DNA of 64,000 nt, from NCBI RefSeq assembly GCF_012427845.1, contig NZ_CP038498.1:4464001-4528000 (forward strand), in the 5' to 3' direction. The notes below the pieces were generated by a model, which was not told the origin of the DNA, searched no databases, and saw nothing but the letters and a program-made list of their open reading frames with translations. Each line of letters begins with the position of its first letter. Position 1 is the first letter of the stretch. Shown here one piece after another: positions 56,736-64,000 of this stretch. Source of the DNA: Pectobacterium punjabense (lineage in GTDB: Bacteria; Pseudomonadota; Gammaproteobacteria; Enterobacterales; Enterobacteriaceae). The position numbers and the translations under genes were made by a program.

Positions 56736-59000
56736 TTACTGGGTTTCACGCAGACGCTGTGCTGCCTGAACCATGTTTGCCAAGGCCTGACGCGTTTCCG
56801 GCCAGCCACGCGTTTTCAGACCGCAGTCTGGGTTCACCCACAGGCGCTCAGCAGGAATACGCTGAGCCGCTTTTTTCAGCAGGGCTTCCATCCATTCCAC
56901 ACTCGGTACATTCGGAGAGTGAATGTCGTAGACGCCTGGACCAATTTCATTCGGGTATTCGAACTCTTCAAACGACTCCAGCAACTCCATATCGGAGCGA
57001 GAGGTTTCAATCGTAATCACGTCTGCATCCAACGCGGCGATAGAATCCATGATGTCGTTGAACTCGCAATAACACATGTGAGTATGGATTTGCGTATCAT
57101 CTTTCGCTACAGCGGCATTCAGACGGAAAGCATCCACTGCCCAGGCCAGATAAGCGTCCCAATCAGAGCGGTGCAGCGGCAGACCTTCACGCAGCGCCGG
57201 TTCATCAATCTGGATGATACCAATGCCTGCGGCTTCCAAATCGGCCACTTCATCACGCAGCGCCAGCGCAATCTGCTTGGCAATGGTTTCACGCGTGACG
57301 TCCTCGCGCGGGAAGGACCAGCACAGGATGGTCACTGGACCTGTCAACATGCCTTTCATCGGCTTGTCAGTCAGGGACTGTGCGTATTTCGCCCACTCAA
57401 CGGTAATCGCTTCTGGACGGCTCACATCACCAATGATAACTGGCGGTTTCACACAGCGAGAACCGTAGCTCTGTACCCAGCCGTTCTGGGTAAAGACAAA
57501 CCCATCAAGATGCTCACCGAAGTATTCCACCATGTCGTTACGTTCAGCTTCACCGTGCACCAGTACGTCCAGCCCCAGTCGCTCTTGCTCAACGACAGCT
57601 TGCTTGATGTGCTCGGCAATGCCGGTGCGGTAGTTATTACCGTCCAGACGACCCTGCTTGAAATCCAGACGCAGACCGCGAATTTCGGTGGTTTGCGGGA
57701 AAGAACCAATCGTCGTGGTCGGCCATGCTGGCAGATTAAAGCGCTCACGCTGAGCATCGGCGCGCACGGAATACACGTTCTGACGCTGGCTGTCCTGTGC
57801 GGTGATGGCCGCCAGACGCTGCGCAACAGCGGCGTTGTTGACACGCGTAGAGGTACGACGAGCACGAATCGGCGCGCTGTAGGCTTCCAGTGCCTGACCG
57901 TTGCCGCTGTTAAGTGCCTGAGACAGCAGTGACAACTCCGCACATTTCTGAATCGCAAAGGCAAACCAGCTCTTCACTTCATCATCCAGGCGCACTTCCA
58001 CACTCAGATCGATAGGGCTATGCAGCAGTGAGCATGAACTTCCCAGCCATAGAGCGCGCGTCCCCACCAGCGGTTGCAAACGCTCGAACCAACTGCTCAG
58101 GTCAGCACGCCATACGTTACGGCCGTTAATCACCCCCAGCGACAATACCCAGTTAGCTGGCAGTTGGGCGCTCAACGTCGCGGCATCGTCCTTCCCATGA
58201 ACCAGATCGATATGCAGCCCCTGAACCGGCAGCGCTTTGATCGTTTCCAGATTCTGGCTAACGCTGTCGAAATAGGTCGTCAGCAGCAATTTCACCTGAC
58301 CTTGCAGCGCATCGTAAGCGGGTTTAAACGCGGCCAGCCACGCTTGCGGCAGTTCCAGTGCTAGTGCCGGCTCATCAATCTGCACCCACTCAATGCCACG
58401 CTTCGCCAGTTCAGCCAGCACTTGCTGGTAAACGGGCAGAATGTCTTGCAGCAGTGATAAACGGTCAAATTGATCGCCTTTCACTTTGCCCAGCCACAGG
58501 TAGGTAACTGGGCCTAACAGAACAGGCTTCACCTTATGGCCCAGCGCCAGTGCTTCATCCACTTCATCCAGCAACTGCGTCCAGGTCAGCGCAAACTGCT
58601 GCCCTTGAGTGAATTCTGGCACCATGTAGTGATAGTTCGTGTTAAACCATTTGGTCATTTCTGCCGCAGCGGCAGGCTGACCGGTTGGTGCCCGTCCACG
58701 GCCAATACGGAACAGCGTGTCCAGATCGACCGATCCATCTTCATTCTGATGACGCGCAGGTACATTACCCAGCAGCAGACTCGTGGTCAGCACATGGTCG
58801 TACCAGGCGAAATCACCCACTGGCAGCAGATCAACGCCAGCATCCTTCTGTTGTTGCCAATGACGCGCACGCAGCTCACGTCCAACGGTCAGCAACTCTT
58901 CCTGTGTTGCGTTACCTGCCCAATAGCTTTCCTGCGCTTTTTTCAGTTCACGGCGTAACCCAACGCGCGGAAAACCCAGTGTGTGATTCACAATCGTCAT
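56736..59000 (-). CDS. metE: Cobalamin-independent methionine synthase
   Basis: 754 residues, same size as E. coli MetE (753). It transfers a methyl group from 5-methyltetrahydrofolate-glutamates to homocysteine. Two homologous barrels are visible; zinc ligands sit in THMCYCEF (His and Cys) and in the [10 protein letters not shown] segment near the end, and the N-terminus is [16 protein letters not shown]. It is divergent from its activator metR. No cobalamin riboswitch precedes it; candidate MetJ boxes lie just upstream. Confidence 0.98.
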   Translation of the reverse strand: MTIVNHTLGFPRVGLRRELKKAQESYWAGNATQEELLTVGRELRARHWQQQKDAGVDLLPVGDFAWYDHVLTTSLLLGNVPARHQNEDGSVDLDTLFRIGRGRAPTGQPAAAAEMTKWFNTNYHYMVPEFTQGQQFALTWTQLLDEVDEALALGHKVKPVLLGPVTYLWLGKVKGDQFDRLSLLQDILPVYQQVLAELAKRGIEWVQIDEPALALELPQAWLAAFKPAYDALQGQVKLLLTTYFDSVSQNLETIKALPVQGLHIDLVHGKDDAATLSAQLPANWVLSLGVINGRNVWRADLSSWFERLQPLVGTRALWLGSSCSLLHSPIDLSVEVRLDDEVKSWFAFAIQKCAELSLLSQALNSGNGQALEAYSAPIRARRTSTRVNNAAVAQRLAAITAQDSQRQNVYSVRADAQRERFNLPAWPTTTIGSFPQTTEIRGLRLDFKQGRLDGNNYRTGIAEHIKQAVVEQERLGLDVLVHGEAERNDMVEYFGEHLDGFVFTQNGWVQSYGSRCVKPPVIIGDVSRPEAITVEWAKYAQSLTDKPMKGMLTGPVTILCWSFPREDVTRETIAKQIALALRDEVADLEAAGIGIIQIDEPALREGLPLHRSDWDAYLAWAVDAFRLNAAVAKDDTQIHTHMCYCEFNDIMDSIAALDADVITIETSRSDMELLESFEEFEYPNEIGPGVYDIHSPNVPSVEWMEALLKKAAQRIPAERLWVNPDCGLKTRGWPETRQALANMVQAAQRLRETQ

Positions 59001-59016
59001 CGTTAATTCCTCATTT

Positions 59017-59040
59017 AGCCGTCCAGATGTTTACACATCC
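59017..59040. promoter_or_regulatory. Candidate MetJ operator (three met boxes) between metE and metR
   Basis: Three adjacent octamers AGCCGTCC, AGATGTTT and ACACATCC match the met box AGACGTCT at 6, 6 and 5 of 8 positions. MetJ binds tandem boxes. The position between metE and metR fits known MetJ control; moderate support. Confidence 0.55.
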
Positions 59041-59104
59041 ATAATCCGCAGGTACTGTAGTAAGCACAAGCGCAATTTATTCACTGTCACTGTGAAGGAC
59101 TCTC

Positions 59105-60040
59105 ATGATCGAATTTAAACACCTGCGAACGCTGCAAGCACTGCGCAATACGGGATCGTTAGCCGCCGCTGCCGCTGCACTTCACCAAACCCAATCGGCG
59201 TTATCCCACCAGTTCAGCGATCTGGAACAGCGTCTTGGGTTCAGGCTATTCGTGCGTAAAAGCCAGCCGTTGCGCTTTACGCCTCAGGGAGAAATTCTGT
59301 TGCAGTTGGCAGAGCAGGTGTTACCGCAAATTCAGCAGGCGTTGCAGGCGTGCCATGAGCCGCACCAAACCATGCTGCGTCTGGCCATCGAGTGCCATAG
59401 CTGCATTCAGTGGCTGACGCCTGCGCTAGATGAGTTTCATCAGCACTGGCCACAGGTCGCGATGGATTTTAAATCAGGCGTCACGTTCGACCCTCAGCCC
59501 GCACTCCAGCAAGGCGAATTGGATCTGGTTATGACCTCCGACATCATGCCGCGCAGCGGGCTGCACTATTCACCTCTGTTTGATTTTGAAGTCCGACTGG
59601 TACTGGCTCCCGAGCACCCACTGGCAAAAAAAGAAAAAATCGAACCGGAAGATTTCAGCGCAGAAACCCTAATGATCTACCCGGTACAACGGCAGCGGTT
59701 GGACGTCTGGCGTCATTTTTTACAACCCGCAGGCATCAGCCCTGCGCTGAAAAGCGTGGATAACACACTGCTGCTGATTCAGATGGTTGCCGCCCGTATG
59801 GGCATTGCCGCGCTCCCCCACTGGGTGGTGGAAAGTTTTGAACGCCAAGGGCTGATTGTGACCAAATCGTTGGGTGATGGGCTTTGGAGCCGGTTGTACG
59901 CCGCCGTCCGCGACGGAGAACAGCGCCAACCGGTCATTGATGCGTTTATTCGTTCGGCGCGCCAGCACGCTTGTGATCATTTACCGTTCGTGAAGGATGC
60001 TTCACGACCCAATGCTGGTGTACCCACAACGAGGACGTAA
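59105..60040 (+). CDS. metR: LysR-type methionine regulator MetR
   Basis: 311 residues (E. coli 317). Helix-turn-helix in the first 60 residues ([20 protein letters not shown], then [17 protein letters not shown]), effector domain after 90. It activates metE and metH with homocysteine as co-regulator. AAGGA precedes the ATG. The last 95 bases overlap the 3' end of the convergent yigM gene. Confidence 0.95.
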   Translation: MIEFKHLRTLQALRNTGSLAAAAAALHQTQSALSHQFSDLEQRLGFRLFVRKSQPLRFTPQGEILLQLAEQVLPQIQQALQACHEPHQTMLRLAIECHSCIQWLTPALDEFHQHWPQVAMDFKSGVTFDPQPALQQGELDLVMTSDIMPRSGLHYSPLFDFEVRLVLAPEHPLAKKEKIEPEDFSAETLMIYPVQRQRLDVWRHFLQPAGISPALKSVDNTLLLIQMVAARMGIAALPHWVVESFERQGLIVTKSLGDGLWSRLYAAVRDGEQRQPVIDAFIRSARQHACDHLPFVKDASRPNAGVPTTRT

Positions 60041-60857
60041 TGATTGCTGTCCCTACGATAAAGCTCAGCCAATCTGGCGTTTTATGCCAGATGGCGAAGT
60101 TGACCAGTAGCCCAGCCGGCACGTGAAAGTTATTCATAATGCTGAGCGTTCCGGCATCCACCTGGGTTGCGCCATAGTTCCACATAAAATAACCCAAGCC
60201 TGAAGCGCCAATCCCCAGCCAGGCCAGCACACCCCACTGCAAGGTTGTGGTGGGTAACTTAGCCATGTTGCCGAAGAGCAGCCACGCGGCTATCGTCACG
60301 ATCGCGGCTCCCAGATAAAACCAGGAAAACGCGCAGTGCTGCGGTACAGGATGAATCTCCATCAGACGCTTATAGCCAACCTGACCTGCGGCAAAACACA
60401 CGTTCGCCACCTGCACCAGCAGGAATCCCCACCAGAAATGCTCACTCACGCCGTGATAGTGGATTACGGCTGCGCCGAATACTGCCAGAAGCGCACTCAT
60501 CGCGTAGCCCCAGCGTAGGCGCTGTCGGGCAAGCAGATCGTAAATCAGCGTGACGTACAACGGCGTCATCACCGTGAAGAGTAAAAACTCAGGCACAGTC
60601 AGGTACAGGTAAGCCTGGAATACGAACAGGTACATGATACCCAGTTGGCAAGCGCCCACTAACATATACAAGAAAATGACGCGCGGCGCGTAGCCCCGCC
60701 AGCGTAAGAACGGTAAAAATACCACTGCCGCTGCCGTCAGACGAAACATCGCAGAAAACCAGCTATCGACCTGGCCCGCCAGATATTCGCCAATCAGACT
60801 GAATGAAAATGCCCACAAGATCGTGGTGATAATAAGTAATGGCACGACAGCATCCAC
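59946..60857 (-). CDS. yigM: EamA-family transporter YigM (biotin transporter BioP)
   Basis: 303 residues with ten membrane helices, two EamA halves. Strong resemblance to E. coli YigM/BioP, the biotin importer: [45 protein letters not shown] and [17 protein letters not shown]. The start is a GTG at 60857 (or GTG at 60845); no clear ribosome site. Next to metR, as in E. coli, and overlapping its tail by 95 bases. Confidence 0.93.
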   Translation of the reverse strand: MDAVVPLLIITTILWAFSFSLIGEYLAGQVDSWFSAMFRLTAAAVVFLPFLRWRGYAPRVIFLYMLVGACQLGIMYLFVFQAYLYLTVPEFLLFTVMTPLYVTLIYDLLARQRLRWGYAMSALLAVFGAAVIHYHGVSEHFWWGFLLVQVANVCFAAGQVGYKRLMEIHPVPQHCAFSWFYLGAAIVTIAAWLLFGNMAKLPTTTLQWGVLAWLGIGASGLGYFMWNYGATQVDAGTLSIMNNFHVPAGLLVNFAIWHKTPDWLSFIVGTAIITSSLWVHQHWVVKHPSRTVNDHKRAGAPNE

Positions 60858-61049
60858 TGAGAAAAAAGTATCGCCATTGTAGCGGAGATGGCTGAATGAA
60901 CATCAGTCAATATGGTTTACATCAGGATAAATAACGAGCAAATAGAAAGTAAACGTAGAGAAGAAAAGATGTGGCGTTAAATACCTTTATCCAGATAACA
61001 CTTACGCCATTCAATATATTTCATCAATGCGCGATCTACAGAATAAACA

Positions 61050-61079
61050 GAGCCTCGTTTTGTAAAACAAAAGAGGCTC
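61050..61079 (-). terminator. Probable terminator of pagP
   Basis: Stem GAGCCTC / GAGGCTC with an inner GTTTTGT / ACAAAAC-type pairing, 14 bases past the pagP stop. Confidence 0.65.
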
Positions 61080-61092
61080 GTTAATCTAAGAA

Positions 61093-61731
61093 TTAAATCT
61101 GCCACCTGAGCCAGGCAAAGAAAACATTACCGTTATTGTATGTTCCGGGAATATACGTCGCCTGAAAAGAAAGTTTGTTATAACTTATTGACGCCAAAGG
61201 CAACAATACAGGGATCGGGATATAGTTCCAGTTATCACGCATCGTGAAACCTGCCGTAAAGCCCAGGCCCAGTTGAAAATCCTGATCGCGGGTGGGTCGC
61301 CAACGCTTTTCATAACCGTAGCCACCAATAGGCTCCCATTTGTTATAGGAGTCTTTGAACGCCATGAGATAAAGCCCGTGCCAATCCCCATCCTGATCCA
61401 GGCGAGAAACACCGTAACCCGCGCCCCACGGTCTTTCATTATATCTGTCAGTCTTTTCTTTATCGTACGTCCAGCGGTTATGCCAGGTGATAGCAGGGAT
61501 ATAAATATCGTGACTCTGCGGCGCATTCCAGGTCGTAGACAGGTTATTTTTACTTCTCTGCCACCAACTTTCATCCTGCTTATTCGACGCAGAATCAGTA
61601 GAATCCGCCGTGACGGATACAGGGTTTTCCATGCTGCCCGTATTATTTATGCTTTCTACTGCGTAACTCGAAAAAGGGATGATGGGTAGTGTAATCAAAC
61701 TCAACGTGATTAAAGTTCGCTTCAAATGCAT
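61093..61731 (-). CDS. pagP: Lipid A palmitoyltransferase PagP
   Basis: 212 residues, 26 longer than E. coli PagP (186). Signal peptide to about residue 24 (FSSYA), then an extra acidic, Ser/Thr-rich stretch before the conserved part. That part keeps the catalytic residues: His in [11 protein letters not shown], and Asp-Ser in [15 protein letters not shown]. The eight-stranded outer-membrane barrel ends [16 protein letters not shown]. It adds palmitate to lipid A and protects against cationic peptides. PhoP control is known in relatives, but I see no clear PhoP box. Confidence 0.95.
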   Translation of the reverse strand: MHLKRTLITLSLITLPIIPFSSYAVESINNTGSMENPVSVTADSTDSASNKQDESWWQRSKNNLSTTWNAPQSHDIYIPAITWHNRWTYDKEKTDRYNERPWGAGYGVSRLDQDGDWHGLYLMAFKDSYNKWEPIGGYGYEKRWRPTRDQDFQLGLGFTAGFTMRDNWNYIPIPVLLPLASISYNKLSFQATYIPGTYNNGNVFFAWLRWQI

Positions 61732-61950
61732 ATAAGGTTCTCTGTAACAGCGTCACGATTCCATTCAAACAAAGGTGATCCAAGCAAAGCTATTCTGATG
61801 GTTACCAAAATATATATAGTTTAGTTCACGTAATCTGCCTATATAACCGATGAAAAACTCAAACGGCCTATTATGAAGGGTTAAACAGCGGCAGTGCTTA
61901 AATAGATAGCGAACCAAGCGTTGCTTTCAGACGTTTCTTAGCTGCAATAA

Positions 61951-61980
61951 CAAAAAACCACCTTATTTGTCGGTGGTTTA
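61951..61980 (-). terminator. Intrinsic terminator of cysE
   Basis: Minus strand: AAACCACC / GGTGGTTT stem with a 9-base loop followed by six T, 39 bases past the cysE stop. Confidence 0.88.
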
Positions 61981-62018
61981 TATTCAGCAGAGGGTAATGA
62001 AGAACCTATGTCGCGAGG

Positions 62019-62840
62019 TTAGATACCATCGCCGTATTCGAAACCGCGGTTGATACCGTTGAAATACTGATCCATATCCATCGCAGGTTTATCGCTTTCC
62101 GGGCGACCGACGATACGCGCCGGAACCCCTGCCGCCGTCGTGTGTGGTGGAACGGATTGCAGCACGACAGAGCCAGCACCAATTTTTGCGCCACAACCGA
62201 CCTCAATATTCCCCAGAATTTTAGCGCCAGCGCCAATCATCACGCCTTCGCGAATTTTAGGGTGACGATCGCCACTGGTTTTACCCGTTCCGCCCAGCGT
62301 GACGGATTGCAGAATGGAGACATCATTTTCAACCACAGCGGTTTCGCCGATCACAATACCTGTTGCATGATCGAGCATGATCCCGCAGCCGATTCTCGCC
62401 GCCGGGTGAATATCCACGCCGAAAGAAACCGATATCTGATTCTGGAAATAGACCGCCAACGCTTTACGATCCTGAGACCAAAGCCAGTGACCAATGCGAT
62501 AAGCCTGCAATGCATGAAACCCTTTCAGGTAGAGCAATGGCGTCGAGTATTTATCCACCGCAGGATCGCGCAGACAGACAGCCTGAATATCGCGTGCGGC
62601 AGAAACGATCATCTGCGGCTCGGCGCGGTAGGCTTCTTCCACCACCTCACGGATAGCGATCGCGGGCATAATAGAATTGGCTAGCTTGTTCGCCAGCATG
62701 TAGCTCAGCGCACTACCTAAATTCTCGTGCTTCAGCAATGTGGCATGAAAAAAGCTGGCCAGCATCGGTTCACAGTCCGCGAGATTGCGCGCTTCTGTTT
62801 TGATATTGCTCCAGACCAGCTTCAATTCTTCTGTCGACAT
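62019..62840 (-). CDS. cysE: Serine O-acetyltransferase
   Basis: 273 residues, same as E. coli. It acetylates serine in the first step of cysteine synthesis. N-terminal helical domain, then a left-handed beta helix of hexapeptide repeats (IHPAARIGCGIMLDHATGIVIG, VTLGGTG, VMIGAGAKILG as landmarks) with the catalytic His in DHATG, and a C-terminus ending FEYGDGI whose isoleucine inserts into cysteine synthase CysK. It is downstream of gpsA, as in E. coli, but a repeat is inserted between them. Confidence 0.97.
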   Translation of the reverse strand: MSTEELKLVWSNIKTEARNLADCEPMLASFFHATLLKHENLGSALSYMLANKLANSIMPAIAIREVVEEAYRAEPQMIVSAARDIQAVCLRDPAVDKYSTPLLYLKGFHALQAYRIGHWLWSQDRKALAVYFQNQISVSFGVDIHPAARIGCGIMLDHATGIVIGETAVVENDVSILQSVTLGGTGKTSGDRHPKIREGVMIGAGAKILGNIEVGCGAKIGAGSVVLQSVPPHTTAAGVPARIVGRPESDKPAMDMDQYFNGINRGFEYGDGI

Positions 62841-62963
62841 TGCCTTACTCTCCGAGACACCACAACGACTATCTGTTCTAAAACAACAGGCTTATTAGCA
62901 CTACCGCGCGTATACAAGAAAATGAAGATACTATGAGCCCCCAGGATTAGGAAGCCCAGCATA

Positions 62964-63042
62964 GACTCGTCATACTTCGAGTTGCATGTACATTATTAAA
63001 AACGTTAACATTTTTAATAAAACTCGAATTATTTAGAGTATA
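62964..63042. repeat. Shortened ERIC-ended element between gpsA and cysE
   Basis: ERIC-like ends (CATACTTCGAGTTGCATGTA on the left, AACTCGAATTATTTAGAGTA on the right) enclose a different core: a perfect 10-bp stem TTATTAAAAA / TTTTTAATAA (62993-63002, 63011-63020) with an 8-base loop. About 79 bases against 130 for the full copies. Confidence 0.7.
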
Positions 63043-63054
63043 GAACGACGTGTT

Positions 63055-64000
63055 TTATAATTTGGCGGTTTCGTCTTTACGCGTACGTCCTAACAGACTC
63101 AGCGCCGCCTCTCGGGCATCTTTCCCACAATACAGAACCTGCCAGAGTTGCTCCGTAATCGGCATTTCAACGCCGTAGCGCTGCGCCAATGCCAGAACCT
63201 CTTTCGTATTGCGGTATCCTTCAACAACCTGACCAATGCTATCCTGCGCGCTCTGCACATCCATTCCCTGCCCCAACATCATGCCAAAGCGTCGGTTACG
63301 GGACTGATTATCAGTACAGGTCAGCACCAGATCGCCAAGCCCAGCCATCCCCATGAAAGTGGTAGGGTCTGCACCCAGTGCGGCTCCAAGCCGGGTCATT
63401 TCCGCCAATCCGCGAGTAATCAAAGCGGTACGTGCATTAGCACCAAACCCAATGCCGTCAGACATTCCGGCACCGATAGCAATGACGTTTTTCACCGCGC
63501 CGCCCAACTGCACCCCGATAAAATCCGGGTTGCTGTAAACACGGAAGCTCTTCCCGCAATGTAGTAGCCGTTGCAGGTCGTCGGCAAACTCACTGTCCGT
63601 TGATGCCAGCGCAATCGCCGTCGGCATACCCGCCGCTAATTCTTTGGCAAATGTCGGACCAGAGACCACCGCAAGCGGAATAGCTTCGCCCAATGCTTCG
63701 CGTGCGACATCCTGTAACAAGCGCCCCGTTTCCGCTTCCAGCCCTTTGGTCGCCCACACGATACGCGCATCGGCACGCAGGTGAGGTTTCAACTGACGCA
63801 GAACATCACCGAATACGTGGCTCGGCACAACAACCAGCACGTTTCTGCTGGCAGCGAGCGCCTGTGCCAAATTAGTTTCCAACTGTAGGGAATCAGGAAA
63901 AGGCACATCAGGCAGGAATGCCTGATTACAGCGAGCGGCCTGTAACGCCTGAATGTGCGTAGGGTTGTGGCCCCACAGCACGACTCGATGGCCATTACGC
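63055..64000 (-). CDS. gpsA: Glycerol-3-phosphate dehydrogenase [NAD(P)+], 5' end missing
   Basis: The reading frame continues beyond the window; about 315 residues are present, lacking roughly the first 20 including most of the GxGxxG nucleotide site. Recognisable: [48 protein letters not shown], the catalytic lysine in [17 protein letters not shown], and [13 protein letters not shown]. It makes sn-glycerol 3-phosphate for phospholipids. Order gpsA-cysE is conserved with E. coli. Confidence 0.96.
   Translation of the reverse strand, partial: RNGHRVVLWGHNPTHIQALQAARCNQAFLPDVPFPDSLQLETNLAQALAASRNVLVVVPSHVFGDVLRQLKPHLRADARIVWATKGLEAETGRLLQDVAREALGEAIPLAVVSGPTFAKELAAGMPTAIALASTDSEFADDLQRLLHCGKSFRVYSNPDFIGVQLGGAVKNVIAIGAGMSDGIGFGANARTALITRGLAEMTRLGAALGADPTTFMGMAGLGDLVLTCTDNQSRNRRFGMMLGQGMDVQSAQDSIGQVVEGYRNTKEVLALAQRYGVEMPITEQLWQVLYCGKDAREAALSLLGRTRKDETAKL

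Noticed and set aside
58981..59104. Cobalamin riboswitch upstream of metE
   Set aside because: The metE leader is too short and lacks the B12-box.
61732..62018. PhoP box upstream of pagP
   Set aside because: No pair of GTTTA half-sites with the right spacing was found.

Overview
The window looks like chromosome from a soft-rot enterobacterium (Pectobacteriaceae, most likely Pectobacterium). That assignment is inference: the housekeeping proteins (PpiC, PutA, IlvC, PfkA, FieF, Ppc, Udp, MetE, MetR, PagP, CysE, GpsA) are close to the Escherichia coli forms as I recall them, ERIC-type repeats are present, and there is an exported protein resembling exo-rhamnogalacturonan lyases, as expected of a pectin degrader. 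I see no rRNA, tRNA, CRISPR array, integrase or transposase.

Layout. 1-11.3 kb: start of rep, ppiC, the divergent proline genes putA/putP, a LysR regulator with a divergent small NAD(P)-binding protein, then divergent ilvC/ilvY and a small exported LprI-like protein. 11.3-13.5 kb: a DUF2461 protein and an orphan AT-rich lipoprotein. 13.5-26.3 kb: an accessory locus with two divergent arms. The minus arm encodes TonB, ExbB, ExbD, a fused double ABC permease and its ATPase. The plus arm encodes an ABC solute-binding protein, a TonB-dependent outer-membrane receptor, a Tat-exported YetA/PcRGLX-like protein and a DUF6250 protein; a LysR regulator closes the locus. Together they would form a self-contained route from the outer membrane to the cytoplasm.

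26.8-30.1 kb: pfkA, fieF and sotB. 30.4-41.3 kb: a five-gene minus-strand cluster equivalent to E. coli yehI-yehL-yehM-yehP-yehQ (DUF4132, MoxR AAA+ ATPase, DUF5682, VWA, SWIM zinc finger), whose function is unknown. 41.8-44.5 kb: ppc. 44.5-49.0 kb: a translationally coupled chaperone operon (HscC-type Hsp70, large J-domain/TPR protein, DUF1266 protein). 49.1-52.0 kb: a tyrosine phosphatase, udp with a two-site CRP promoter, and the dienelactone-hydrolase-like ysgA.

52.1-56.2 kb: two paralogous methyl-accepting chemotaxis proteins, each preceded by an exact sigma-28-type promoter; only one carries a C-terminal receptor pentapeptide. 56.7-60.9 kb: metE/metR with MetJ-like boxes, and the transporter yigM (bioP). 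61.1-64.0 kb: pagP, cysE and gpsA (cut off by the window end). Compared with the E. coli order recalled from memory, several blocks sit inside otherwise conserved neighbourhoods: the put block between ilvC and ppiC, the MCP pair between ysgA and metE, and the TonB locus beside pfkA. Four ERIC-like or ERIC-ended repeats and one other palindromic repeat lie in the intergenic regions.
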